In this document: one piece after another, positions 1 through 10,513 of the stretch
How the letters are laid out: the number at the start of each line of letters is the position of its first letter
How positions within the stretch are numbered: position 1 is the first letter of the stretch
Assembly (NCBI GenBank): GCA_037444845.1
Contig: JBBILQ010000005.1
Span: 12,350-76,349, forward strand
DNA: 64,000 nucleotides
From: JARYMI01 sp037444845
GTDB taxonomy: Bacteria; Acidobacteriota; Aminicenantia; Aminicenantales; UBA8522
Direction of reading: 5' to 3'
Program-made: the position numbers and the translations under genes
The notes under the pieces: model-generated
Seen by the model: only the letters and a program-made list of their open reading frames with translations
What the model was told of the DNA's origin: nothing
Database searches by the model: none

Positions 1-2791
<2,791 letters not shown>

Positions 2792-2802
<11 letters not shown>

Positions 2803-3661
2803 TTTCTCTTTCCTTCGGACGAAAATGGGCTTTGCCAGGGCTTTCGCCCTGAATTTTTCGGTAAACATGATGGACCTGGGAAAGACACTCAAAAAGCCCT
2901 TCTTCTTTCGGGGCTTCGGCTGTTCCCAGGACTAAAATCCCCAGGTTTTTCAGGGAAGAATGGAGCTTCCGGAACATCTTGCTTTGCCCGTCGGCCGTGA
3001 AAAAAATGAGCATGTTCCGGCAGGAAATCAGGTCGAACTTCCCAGGGGAGGCTTCCCGGATAAAGTCATGCTGTTTGAACCTAACCATTTTTCTAATTCG
3101 ATCGATTATTCGAAAACGATCGCTGTTTAATTTCTTGCAAAATTCATGTTTGCATTTTGGCGGAATATTTTTCATTTCAGCTCGCCTGTACAAAGCCTTC
3201 TTGGCCAAAGCAAGGCTCTTTGTGCTAACATCCGTGGCCAGGATGGATATCTTCAGTCTCTTCTTTTTCTTTCGCCTGACAAGATCCAGGCTCATGGCCA
3301 GGGAATAGGCTTCCTGCCCCTGGGAACAGCCAACCGACCAGATGGCAAGCTGGCCTTTCCTTTTGGCCAAAACGTTGTCGATCAAACTGGGGAAGACTTC
3401 TTTCTCCAAGTAAGAAAAGACGGCCCGATCTCTGAAGAAATCTGTCACCATGATGAAAAGCGCGTCTAAGAATCTGTAGCTTTCCAAAGGGTTATTTTGG
3501 AGATAGGCGATATAGTCGGAGTAACTTTTGGAATTGGTCGCACTTAGCCTCAGCTCCAAGCGCCTTTTGAGTGTTGTCGGACGGTATTCATGAGCGCTAA
3601 AGCCTGTGATGGCCGCAATTTCAGCCAACACTCTGTCAAATGTCGTCTCAGTTTGAGACAT
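2792..3661 (-). CDS. cheR: CheR-type protein-glutamate O-methyltransferase
   Basis: This 289-residue protein matches the usual CheR length. Residues 5-85 are the helical CheR N-terminal domain (TLKRRLELRL, MVTDFFRD). The AdoMet-binding motif is IWSVGCSQGQEAYSLAM at about 107-123, and the late motif SCRNMLIFF corresponds to the CRNVLIYF motif of the family. Known CheR enzymes methylate glutamates of chemoreceptors. No receptor or other chemotaxis gene lies in the window, so the methyl acceptor is unknown. The downstream coiled-coil/PAS kinase overlaps its 3' end and resembles the parts fused to CheR in CheB-CheR-PAS hybrid proteins. A pair of hairpins lies immediately upstream of the start codon. 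Confidence 0.9.
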
Positions 3662-3679
3662 CGGCAGTCCCCTGTCGTT

Positions 3680-3715
3680 GTGTCCGGGACACTATTTTCC
3701 TGGAATGGGGAAAAT
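3680..3715. repeat. Two adjacent short inverted repeats upstream of cheR
   Basis: GTGTCC (3680-3685) pairs with GGACAC (3687-3692), and ATTTTCC (3694-3700) pairs with GGAAAAT (3709-3715). The pair sits just upstream of the cheR start. There is no T-run, so a terminator is unlikely. The GTGTCC core recurs in the inverted repeat at 22693-22745, which suggests a small dispersed palindromic (REP-like) family or an operator. The function is unknown. Confidence 0.5.
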
Positions 3716-3819
3716 AAGTCTATCGCCCCTAAGGATGATTCCTGGGGTGATTATGGCCTCTCATGGCCGCTCTTAGAGAGGAGCCGAAATAGCCGTTAGC
3801 GGTTGGAAATCGTCTTCTC

Positions 3820-5241
3820 TTAGCCCTTCATCACGCCGACGGGAACGACCCGGGCCACCAGACGGCCAATACCGACCTCATGGGAGACCCTGACAACCTC
3901 ATCCACATCTTTGTACGCGGCTGAGGCCTCCTCAGCCACTCCCTTCCAGCTCGTTGACTGAAGCTCGATCCCTTTTTTCTGGAGCTCGTCCCTGATCTGC
4001 TCGCCGCGAAAACGGCGGAGGGCCTCATGCCGGCTCATCACCCTTCCAGCGCCGTGGGCCGTCGAACTGAAACTCAGGTCTTCTGCTTCTCTGGTTCCGA
4101 CCAAAAGATAAGACGCTGTGCCCATGCTTCCAGGGATAATAACAGGCTGGCCGTAAGCCCGGTAGGCCTCGGGGATCTCTGGCCGGCCCGGACCGAAGCT
4201 GCGCGTCGCGCCTTTCCTGTGAACGCAGACCTCTCGCTCTTGACCGTTGATCACGTGCTTTTCGACCTTGGCCACGTTGTGGCAAACATCGTAGACCTGT
4301 CTCATGCCCTTGGAGCTCCCCATGACCTTGGCAAATACGTCCCGCACCCAGTGGGCGATCATCTGCCGATTTGTGAAAGCATAGTTAACCGCTCCGCACA
4401 TCGATTTGTAGTACTGCTCTCCGAGCGGCGAGCGGATGGGCGCGTTGATGAGCTCACGGTCCGGAAGCCCTTTGATCCCGAAGACATTTTCCATTTTCTC
4501 GATGTAATCGGAAGCCACCTGGTGTCCCAGCCCGCGACTCCCGCAATGGATCATCACGAGGATCTGACCTTCGGCTTCGATCCCAAAGGCCTTGGCGATC
4601 GCTTCGTCATAGATGTGCGCAACTTTCTGAATCTCAAGAAAATGATTGCCCGCTCCCAGCGTTCCCAGTTGGGGAACTCCCCTCTCCAGGGCACGCTCGG
4701 AGATGTGGCTGGGGTCAGCGTCTTTCATCCGTCCGCCCTCTTCAGTCATCAGCAGGTCTTCTCTCTCTCCGTAGCCGTTCTCCACGGCCCATTCCGCGCC
4801 TTTAATCAGGATTTCCTTCAAGACGCTCCGGCTGAGTTTCGTGATCCCGCCTTTCCCCACGCCGGCGGGAACTTCCTTGAAGATCTCGGTGAGCAGCTCT
4901 TTCCGCCTGTCAGCAACGTCTTTTTCGGTGTAATCCGTCCGCAGCAGCCTGACCCCGCAGTTGATGTCATAACCGACTCCTCCAGGCGAAATGATCCCTC
5001 TGTCCATGTCGAAAGCGGCCACGCCGCCGATCGGAAACCCGTAGCCCTGATGGGCGTCGGGCATGACATAGGACATCCGCTCAATCCCCGGCAGGCAGGC
5101 CACGTTTCTTGCCTGCTGAAGAGTCATGTCCCTCTTGACGCTCTCGAGGAGTTTAGCCGAAGCAAAGAGGACCGCGGGCACTCTCATATCGCCACGCTTG
5201 GGGATTTCCCAGACGAATTCATTTATTTGACGAATCTCCAT
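3820..5241 (-). CDS. rtcB: RtcB RNA ligase
   Basis: The 473-residue length is normal for RtcB. The signature motifs are present in order: GGVGYDINCGVRLL (metal-binding Asp and Cys), GTLGAGNHFLEIQ, IHCGSRGLGHQV, VCHNVAKVEKH, HRKGATRSFGPG and STAHGAGRVMSR. In the characterised family the His of this last motif is the residue guanylated by GTP. RtcB joins RNA 2',3'-cyclic phosphate or 3'-phosphate ends to 5'-hydroxyl ends in tRNA splicing or RNA repair. The gene starts 9 bases after the archease stop codon, so the two form an operon. Archease is the established activator of RtcB guanylylation. Confidence 0.97.
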   Translation of the reverse strand: MEIRQINEFVWEIPKRGDMRVPAVLFASAKLLESVKRDMTLQQARNVACLPGIERMSYVMPDAHQGYGFPIGGVAAFDMDRGIISPGGVGYDINCGVRLLRTDYTEKDVADRRKELLTEIFKEVPAGVGKGGITKLSRSVLKEILIKGAEWAVENGYGEREDLLMTEEGGRMKDADPSHISERALERGVPQLGTLGAGNHFLEIQKVAHIYDEAIAKAFGIEAEGQILVMIHCGSRGLGHQVASDYIEKMENVFGIKGLPDRELINAPIRSPLGEQYYKSMCGAVNYAFTNRQMIAHWVRDVFAKVMGSSKGMRQVYDVCHNVAKVEKHVINGQEREVCVHRKGATRSFGPGRPEIPEAYRAYGQPVIIPGSMGTASYLLVGTREAEDLSFSSTAHGAGRVMSRHEALRRFRGEQIRDELQKKGIELQSTSWKGVAEEASAAYKDVDEVVRVSHEVGIGRLVARVVPVGVMKG

Positions 5242-5250
5242 GGTCTCACC

Positions 5251-5679
5251 TCACATATCGACGACCACCTGGACGGTGACAGAGTCGGCTTGTTCAATTT
5301 TCATCTCGTTGTAGGTGACCGCCTTGACCTCGCCATGAAGCCTGTGCTTGGACGGCTCGTCGTCGCCGACAAAGACCGCCCTGAGCCAGAAGCCACCTCC
5401 AGTTCCGGCCTTGATTCTCATCTCCTCCACAGAGGCCAGGAGAAACGACTGGGTCTCGAAAGCGTAAATGACCTCCTCCAAAAAGTGCAGGAGTAGCTGC
5501 TCGAGGTCTCGCCCCTCCACACAAACGCGGCGCTTGACCGTCCTGGCCACCGCACCCACGTCCCACATCAGGGAAGCTGTGGCCAGGGCAGCGTTCGAAA
5601 AAGCCTCTTCAAGCGTGCGGCCGAAAGCCTGGAACTTGGCATCAGCCGTGTGGTTGAGAAAGCGATACTTTTTTTCCAT
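5251..5679 (-). CDS. Archease, RtcB activator
   Basis: This 142-residue protein begins MEKKYRFLNHTADAKFQAFG, which matches the archease N-terminus with its DHTAD-like metal-binding motif. The C-terminus VKAVTYNEMKIE followed by VVVDM is also typical. The start at 5679 was chosen because it matches the family N-terminus and has a GGAG Shine-Dalgarno about 10 bases upstream. The frame stays open further upstream, but those residues look non-homologous. In known systems archease promotes multiple-turnover guanylylation of RtcB. The tight rtcB linkage supports the same role here. Confidence 0.92.
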   Translation of the reverse strand: MEKKYRFLNHTADAKFQAFGRTLEEAFSNAALATASLMWDVGAVARTVKRRVCVEGRDLEQLLLHFLEEVIYAFETQSFLLASVEEMRIKAGTGGGFWLRAVFVGDDEPSKHRLHGEVKAVTYNEMKIEQADSVTVQVVVDM

Positions 5680-5841
5680 TGAGCTCCAGCTCCAAAAAAT
5701 TATCAAAGAGCCTCGAGGCTCGTTTTCCTTCGACTTGACTATTATTTTACCATGATAAAACCGGTACGCCAAATCAGCCGGGAGGCTGGATTTGACTTCC
5801 TTTTTAACCTGCATTAGCATAAGCGGCTTAAGCACCGAGCC

Positions 5842-6273
5842 GTGGACCAAAGCAGCCAGCCATCTTCCCTTGTCTTCAACCTATCCAGGTCGAGTGCTTT
5901 CTCTTTCAAATGCCAGGTCTGTGGCGCTTGCTGCCACAACAAAGCCATCCTGATCGACCCCTGCGAAGCCCTCCGCCTCGCTCGAAACTTCGGCTTGACG
6001 ACAACAGAATTCTTACACGTCTATGTCGAAAAAGGAGGCCAGGTTCTTCGCCTCAAACCCGACGGAAGCTGTGTGTTCCTCAAGCCGGAAGGATGCGGCG
6101 TCCACGACGACCGGCCTCTTGTCTGCCGCCTCTTCCCTCTCGGCCAGATTATCGATAGAAATGGCCAGGAGCGTTTTGCTGTGATGCCGCTTCACCCGGA
6201 TTGTCTCGGGCTTCTCGGCGAAGAGGGTACAGTCGATACGTACCTGGAGTCACAAGGGATCGACTTCTATTGA
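5842..6273 (+). CDS. YkgJ-family cysteine cluster protein
   Basis: A 143-residue protein with the family signature FKCQVCGACCHN near residue 23, later cysteines in DGSCVFL and EGCGVHDDRP, then LVCRLFPLG and HPDC. The family is thought to bind zinc or an Fe-S centre through these cysteines, and its biochemical role is not settled. A GTG at 5842 is the only plausible start because an in-frame stop lies at 5815. It is transcribed divergently from archease, and its stop overlaps the end of the opposing remnant at 6267. Confidence 0.85.
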   Translation: MDQSSQPSSLVFNLSRSSAFSFKCQVCGACCHNKAILIDPCEALRLARNFGLTTTEFLHVYVEKGGQVLRLKPDGSCVFLKPEGCGVHDDRPLVCRLFPLGQIIDRNGQERFAVMPLHPDCLGLLGEEGTVDTYLESQGIDFY

Positions 6274-6540
6274 TCAGCTTTCGCCCAGTTCCAGGCGCGT
6301 GATTCTCTGAGCGGCGCGCGCGATGGAGAGGAAAAACAGAAAACCCGCTTTTTGCCAACAACGGTTTCCTTGCCCGGGCTCAATTTCAGAACCGACTGGC
6401 CGGCATACTCGACCATCTTGTAGGCCATGTCGAGGTGGGGGGGCAATGGGGTCTCGTCCTTTTCGAGCCGCTTAACGCGTTCATCCTTGGCCTCAACAAA
6501 GTGCTTTTTCCGGGTTTGTCCAGGAAAGCCCGACCGCGCA
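6267..6540 (-). pseudogene. Remnant of nicotinate phosphoribosyltransferase C-terminus
   Basis: Read on the minus strand, the frame ending at 6267 gives a stretch with the segments HFVEAKDERVKRL and MAYKMVEYAGQSVLKLSPGK, then GKKRVFC. This resembles the YKLVEYAG...KLSxGKxTLPGRKQVFR region near the end of nicotinate phosphoribosyltransferases. There is no start codon or ribosome-binding site, the upstream part overlaps the end of amrS, and the residues after GKKRVFC no longer look conserved. I read it as a decayed 3' fragment. A neighbouring nadA belongs to the same NAD supply network, but that may be coincidence. Confidence 0.5.
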
Positions 6541-6541
6541 G

Positions 6542-7552
6542 CTAAAACACTCCGGCAATGGAGGTGCCGCAGTCAGGGCATTTTCCGTCCTTGATGGCGT
6601 TTTTTTCAACATAAAAACCACTCCGGCGCAGGATTGGCATCTGGCATTTCGGGCAGAGCGTGTCCTCGGACTCTCCCCAAACATTGCCGATGTACACGTA
6701 CTTGAGTCCTGCTCCCTTTCCCAAAGAAAAAGCCTTCTTTAGAGTCGCGATGGGCGTGGCCCGGGCGTCTGTGTATTTGTAATCAGGATGAAATCGGCTG
6801 ATGTGCCAGGGGATGTCAGGGCTGACTGAGGCGATAAACCGAGCGATGTCCCGCAGCTCGTCGTCGCCGTCGTTCATCCCCGGGACAACGAGCGTTGTCA
6901 CTTCAACCCAGATCCCTAACTTCCTCATCAAGCGGATCGACTCAAGGACCGGTTCAAGCCTGGCTCCGCAAACTTTTTTATAGGTTTCGTCGCGAAACGC
7001 TTTAAGGTCAACGTTGGCGGCATCGAGAAAAGGCTTTATTGTCTCCAGCGCCTCAGCGGTCATATACCCGTTGGTGACAAAAACGTTGGCCAGTCCTGCC
7101 GTCCGGCCGAGCCTGGCGGCGTCATAGGCGTACTCGAAAAAAATCGTCGGCTCAGTGTACGTATAAGAGATGCTCCGGCAGCCGCTGTCCCTGGCCCGCT
7201 GGACGACCTCCTCTGGCGAGAGCTTGTATCCTTCCCGGAATTCCCTGTCTTTTTTTGTCACCTGAGAAATTTGCCAGTTCTGGCAAAAAGGGCAGCGAAA
7301 ATTGCAGCCCACGGTGGCGATGGAAAAAGAGGTCGAGCAGGGCAAAAAATGATAGAGGGGTTTTTTTTCGATTGGGTCGGTGTGTGCGGCGATAACTTCG
7401 CCGTAGACATGGGTAACAAGCTTCTGGTCTCTGTTTTCGCGCACCCCGCAAACGCCGAACTTTCCCAGGTCGACCTGACAGCGGTGGGCGCAGAGCGCGC
7501 ACTCCACTCTCCCCTCGTCAAGGGGACGGTAGAGCATGGCCTCTTTTTTCAT
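6542..7552 (-). CDS. amrS: AmrS-type (AmmeMemoRadiSam) radical SAM enzyme
   Basis: A 336-residue radical SAM protein. The N-terminal cysteine motif CALCAHRCQVDLGKFGVCGV is followed by the cluster motif GCNFRCPFCQNWQIS (CxxxCxxC). Further family segments are SYTYTEPTIFFEYA, NVDLKAFRDETYKK and PWHISRFHPDYKYTD. A C-terminal zinc ribbon (CPKC...CPDCG) closes the protein. These match the AmrS family that usually travels with MEMO1-like and AMMECR1-like proteins, neither of which is in this window. The start at 7552 gives the conserved N-terminus, whereas the longer open frame upstream overlaps nth. The chemical product of the family is not established. Confidence 0.88.
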   Translation of the reverse strand: MKKEAMLYRPLDEGRVECALCAHRCQVDLGKFGVCGVRENRDQKLVTHVYGEVIAAHTDPIEKKPLYHFLPCSTSFSIATVGCNFRCPFCQNWQISQVTKKDREFREGYKLSPEEVVQRARDSGCRSISYTYTEPTIFFEYAYDAARLGRTAGLANVFVTNGYMTAEALETIKPFLDAANVDLKAFRDETYKKVCGARLEPVLESIRLMRKLGIWVEVTTLVVPGMNDGDDELRDIARFIASVSPDIPWHISRFHPDYKYTDARATPIATLKKAFSLGKGAGLKYVYIGNVWGESEDTLCPKCQMPILRRSGFYVEKNAIKDGKCPDCGTSIAGVF

Positions 7553-7604
7553 CTCTGGCCTTCCTCTTCTCAGCCGGGCACCGCCCTGCCGATTCTTTTC
7601 AGGC

Positions 7605-8267
7605 TCAGGCCTTGGGTTCAAGGTCAGGGTAAAATTCATCGGCCGAAGGGCAGACCGTACGCAGGGCGCATTCCGGGCAGCGGGGCTTCCGCGCCTGGCA
7701 GACCTTCCGGCCGTGATTGACCAGCATGTAATTGAAGTCGAGCCAGTCTCTCTTCGGCACAACGGCCAGCAAGTCCCTTTCGATCTTCTCGGGGTCTCTC
7801 TCCGAGCTCAGGCCTAGCCTGCCGGAAAGCCTTCGGACGTGCGTGTCCACAGCGATGCCCTCTGCTTTTCCGTACCCGGAAGACAGGACGATATTGGCTG
7901 TCTTCCTGGCCACGCCCGGAATGGTGATAAGGTCCCCCATCCGGTCGGGGACGCGGCCGCCAAAATCCCCGACGATTTTCTTGGCCGCGGCGATAATGCT
8001 CTTGGCTTTGTTGCGGAAAAAACCCGTCGGCCGGATGATTTTCTCCAGCTCCTCCCGATCTGCCCGGGCCAGGTCAGCCACAGTCGGATACTTCTTGAAT
8101 AAAGTCGGCGTGATTTTGTTCACTCGCTCGTCCGTGCACTGGGCGGCCAGGATCGTGGCGACAAGAATCTCAAGCGGCGTTTCGAAAGTCAGAGCCGTGC
8201 GGCTTGCTGGGTATTCTTTTCTAAGTATCTGAATGATCTTGCCGACTCTCTTTTCATCCGGTTCCAT
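7605..8267 (-). CDS. nth: Endonuclease III
   Basis: This 220-residue DNA glycosylase/AP lyase excises oxidised pyrimidines in base excision repair. The helix-hairpin-helix LITIPGVARKTANIVL contains the catalytic Lys, and AVDTHVRRLSGRLGL holds the catalytic Asp. The C-terminal four-cysteine loop C-x6-C-x2-C-x5-C (CQARKPRCPECALRTVC) is the [4Fe-4S] site. The ATG at 8267 was preferred because AGAGGAAG lies just upstream. A longer start at 8309 would add residues that appear to come from a broken ferritin-like gene. The protein needs an Fe-S cluster, in keeping with the operon upstream. Confidence 0.95.
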   Translation of the reverse strand: MEPDEKRVGKIIQILRKEYPASRTALTFETPLEILVATILAAQCTDERVNKITPTLFKKYPTVADLARADREELEKIIRPTGFFRNKAKSIIAAAKKIVGDFGGRVPDRMGDLITIPGVARKTANIVLSSGYGKAEGIAVDTHVRRLSGRLGLSSERDPEKIERDLLAVVPKRDWLDFNYMLVNHGRKVCQARKPRCPECALRTVCPSADEFYPDLEPKA

Positions 8268-8289
8268 CGTCTTCCTCTGACCTTGCTCC

Positions 8290-8445
8290 TCATGGACCGC
8301 CATGGACAAGAAACTTCAGTTTCTGCTGGAGGACGATGTTCTTGACCCGGCCGAGGAGCCCGGCGTAAAAACCTTCTGCTTCGATCTCGGAGCCGATGGC
8401 TTCGGCCAGGGCGTCAAAAGGTTTGAGCCTGGCGTTGAGTGCCAA
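8290..8445 (-). pseudogene. Truncated, frameshifted ferritin-like (rubrerythrin-type) gene
   Basis: After the rubrerythrin stop codon, a strong GGGGAG site precedes a TTG at 8445. It opens a 51-codon frame with segments such as DALAEAIGSEIEAEGFYAGL and VLQQKLKFL. This is the first helix pair of a ferritin-like diiron domain (E...ExEGFY). The frame ends at 8290, but the next frame continues with SMAVHEEQGQRK, the expected ExxH-type continuation (HEEQGxR), and runs straight into nth. A frameshift plus loss of the second half of the domain fits best. A genuine tiny protein cannot be excluded. Confidence 0.6.
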
Positions 8446-8457
8446 CGTTTCTCCCCA

Positions 8458-8961
8458 TTAGAATTCAACGAATTTTTCTCTGGGAGCGCCGCAGATTGGG
8501 CATTTTTCCGGAGCCTCTCCCTCGACCGTGAACCCGCAAACCGAGCAGACATGGATGGCAATAAAATCCAGGTCCTTGCCCTGATCAACGGCTTCTTTGG
8601 CCTTCTTGTAGAGTCCGGCATGGACTTTTTCGGCCGCCAGAGCGGCGTTAAACCACATCACGGCCGCTTTCTCCCCCTGGCTCTCGGCCACCAGCGTGTA
8701 GGCAGGGTACATTTCCTTGACCTCGAAATTCTCGCCGTCCATGGCCGCTTCAAGGTTGTCGGCTGTCTTTCTGATTCCACTCAGGGTTCGCAAGTGGTTA
8801 ACGGCATGGACCTGTTCAGCGAAGCTCGTGGCCCGGAAAAGCCTGGCCACGTTGGCCAGTTTGTCTTTTTCTGCAGCGTCGGAAAAGGCCAGGTATTTTA
8901 TATGGGCCTGGCTTTCGCCGGCATAGGCATTCTTGAGGTTCTCCTCCGTCATTTTTTTCAT
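8458..8961 (-). CDS. rbr: Rubrerythrin
   Basis: A 167-residue protein with an N-terminal ferritin-like four-helix domain (AGESQAHIKYLAF, SFAEQVHAVNHL, ALAAEKVHAGLY) that carries the diiron-binding Glu/His residues. A C-terminal rubredoxin-like domain (CSVCGFTVEG then CPICGAP) binds one iron. Rubrerythrins reduce hydrogen peroxide in anaerobes, with electrons from rubredoxin; a rubredoxin and its reductase lie at 19.9-21.3 kb. It sits 12 bases downstream of nadA, in the same transcript as several oxygen-sensitive Fe-S enzymes. Confidence 0.95.
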   Translation of the reverse strand: MKKMTEENLKNAYAGESQAHIKYLAFSDAAEKDKLANVARLFRATSFAEQVHAVNHLRTLSGIRKTADNLEAAMDGENFEVKEMYPAYTLVAESQGEKAAVMWFNAALAAEKVHAGLYKKAKEAVDQGKDLDFIAIHVCSVCGFTVEGEAPEKCPICGAPREKFVEF

Positions 8962-8973
8962 TTGACCCTCCCA

Positions 8974-9879
8974 TTAAATCGCAATCATTTTTTCGATGGC
9001 ACCTCTGGCCCTCCGGCTGATGTCCGGCGGGACCTCGACCCGGGACGTCATCTCCTCAAGGGCCTTCCAGACTTTCCTCAGGTTGATTTTTTTCATGTTG
9101 GAACAAAGGGCCATCTCTTTGACCGGATAAAATTCCGGCTTCGGGTTTTCTTTCTTTAGCCTGTAGATGATTCCGGCTTCGGTGCCGACAATGACCTGCT
9201 GTCTCGTCGTCTCTCGCGCCGCCTTGACCATCGTGCCCGTGGACAAGACTTGATCCGCCATGTCGATGACCTCGGGCCGGCATTCAGGATGAACCCAGAC
9301 CTCGGCGTCAGGGTAAAGACGTTTCTTCTCCAGGACGTCTCTGGCATAAATCCGGTTGTGAACATAACAATAGCCATCCCAGGCGATGATCTTTTTGCCC
9401 GTCTGGCGGCCCACATAGGCAGCCAGGTTCTTATCCGGCACAAAAAGAATCTCCTCGTCCGGAACAGAGTTGACGACGCGGACAGCGTTGGACGACGTGC
9501 AGCAGACGTCTGATTCGGCCTTGACCTCGGCGGTTGTGTTGACGTAGCAGACAACCTTCCGGCCTGGATATCTTTTTTTCCAATCCCTGAGCTCCTGGCC
9601 GGTAATCATCGCCGCCATCGGGCAGCCAGCCTGGGGGTCGGGGAGGAGGACGATCTTGCGCGGCGAGAGAATAGCGGCAGTCTCAGCCATGAAATGGACG
9701 CCGCAGAACACGATCGTCTCTGCATCGACCCTGGCCGCTTCCTGGCTTAGCCCGAGTGAATCGCCGGTGAAATCGGCCACATCCTGGACTTCGCCAACCT
9801 GGTAGTTATGGGCCAGGATGACGGCCTTTCTTATTTGTTTGAGCTCCTTGATCCTGGAGACGGTCTCTTCTTTCGTCAT
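8974..9879 (-). CDS. nadA: Quinolinate synthase
   Basis: A 301-residue NadA that condenses iminoaspartate with dihydroxyacetone phosphate to quinolinate in de novo NAD synthesis. Typical motifs are LAHNYQVGEVQDVADFTGDS, GVHFMAETAAIL, LPDPQAGCPMA, VHPECRPEV, VGTEAGIIYRL and MALCSNMKK. The cysteines in AGCPMA, HPEC and ALCSNM are the three conserved [4Fe-4S] ligands. Neither nadB nor nadC is in the window. It lies between the Fe-S scaffold gene and rubrerythrin. Confidence 0.96.
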   Translation of the reverse strand: MTKEETVSRIKELKQIRKAVILAHNYQVGEVQDVADFTGDSLGLSQEAARVDAETIVFCGVHFMAETAAILSPRKIVLLPDPQAGCPMAAMITGQELRDWKKRYPGRKVVCYVNTTAEVKAESDVCCTSSNAVRVVNSVPDEEILFVPDKNLAAYVGRQTGKKIIAWDGYCYVHNRIYARDVLEKKRLYPDAEVWVHPECRPEVIDMADQVLSTGTMVKAARETTRQQVIVGTEAGIIYRLKKENPKPEFYPVKEMALCSNMKKINLRKVWKALEEMTSRVEVPPDISRRARGAIEKMIAI

Positions 9880-9940
9880 CGCTAACTCAAGCTCCCCTCA
9901 GTCCTTCACCTCTCCCCTTTTTCCAACCGGGAGGGAGGAT

Positions 9941-10513
9941 TCACATGGGCTCGATTTCAGCCCCGCAATTGATGCACTTATCCCCGGCCTTTTTGGTGAG
10001 GGTTCCGCAATGCGGGCACTCCTCGATCTCAACCTGGCAGCTCTGGCAATACTCTTCCAGGCCCTCGATCGGCCCATCACAGTACGGGCAGTAGCATTTC
10101 TCCGCTCCTGAAGAGGCGCCGGCCCCCTCCTCTTTTTCTGTCACAGCCCGCTTTTTCCTAAAATCTTCGATCGCCGCATGGAGGGCATCTGCTCCCAGGT
10201 TCGAGCAGTGAAGCTTGTTCTTGGGCAATCCTCCGAGCTCTTCGGCCACGGTCTCGTTGGTGATTTTCATCGCCTCGTCCAGCGTTTTGCCAATCGCCAT
10301 TTCGCTGACCATGCTGGAGACGGCGATAGCCGCGCCGCAGCCAAACGTCTGGAACTTGATATCCTCGAGCCTGTTGTCTTTGACTTTGATATAGAAGGTC
10401 ATCATATCGCCGCAAACCGGGTTGCCAACCTGGCCGACTCCATCGGCCTCCTTGATCACGCCGACGTTGCGGGGATTCTGGAAATGTTCCATGACTTTCT
10501 CGCTGTAAATCAT
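9941..10513 (-). CDS. IscU-type Fe-S scaffold with C-terminal double zinc ribbon
   Basis: Residues 1-125 are an IscU/NifU N-terminal scaffold: HFQNPRNVG, NPVCGD (Cys34), FGCGAAIA (Cys59) and KLHCSN (Cys103) supply the three cluster cysteines. After an acidic linker, residues 140-190 hold two CxxC...CxxC zinc ribbons (Cys142/145/156/159 and Cys166/169/180/183). An IscU domain ending in paired zinc ribbons is unusual; common IscU ends after the scaffold and NifU carries a [2Fe-2S] domain plus an Nfu domain. The start overlaps the stop of the iscS-like gene (ATGA), so the two products are made together. The ribbons may mediate protein contacts or metal supply, which is inference. Confidence 0.92.
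   Translation of the reverse strand: MIYSEKVMEHFQNPRNVGVIKEADGVGQVGNPVCGDMMTFYIKVKDNRLEDIKFQTFGCGAAIAVSSMVSEMAIGKTLDEAMKITNETVAEELGGLPKNKLHCSNLGADALHAAIEDFRKKRAVTEKEEGAGASSGAEKCYCPYCDGPIEGLEEYCQSCQVEIEECPHCGTLTKKAGDKCINCGAEIEPM

Noticed and set aside
4027..5496. 489-codon open frame on the plus strand across rtcB and archease
   Set aside because: It lies opposite two strongly conserved genes, has no recognisable motif and crosses their boundary. It is an antisense shadow of GC-rich codons.
8302..9159. 285-codon open frame on the plus strand over rubrerythrin
   Set aside because: Rubrerythrin and nadA on the minus strand explain the sequence; this is a mirror frame.
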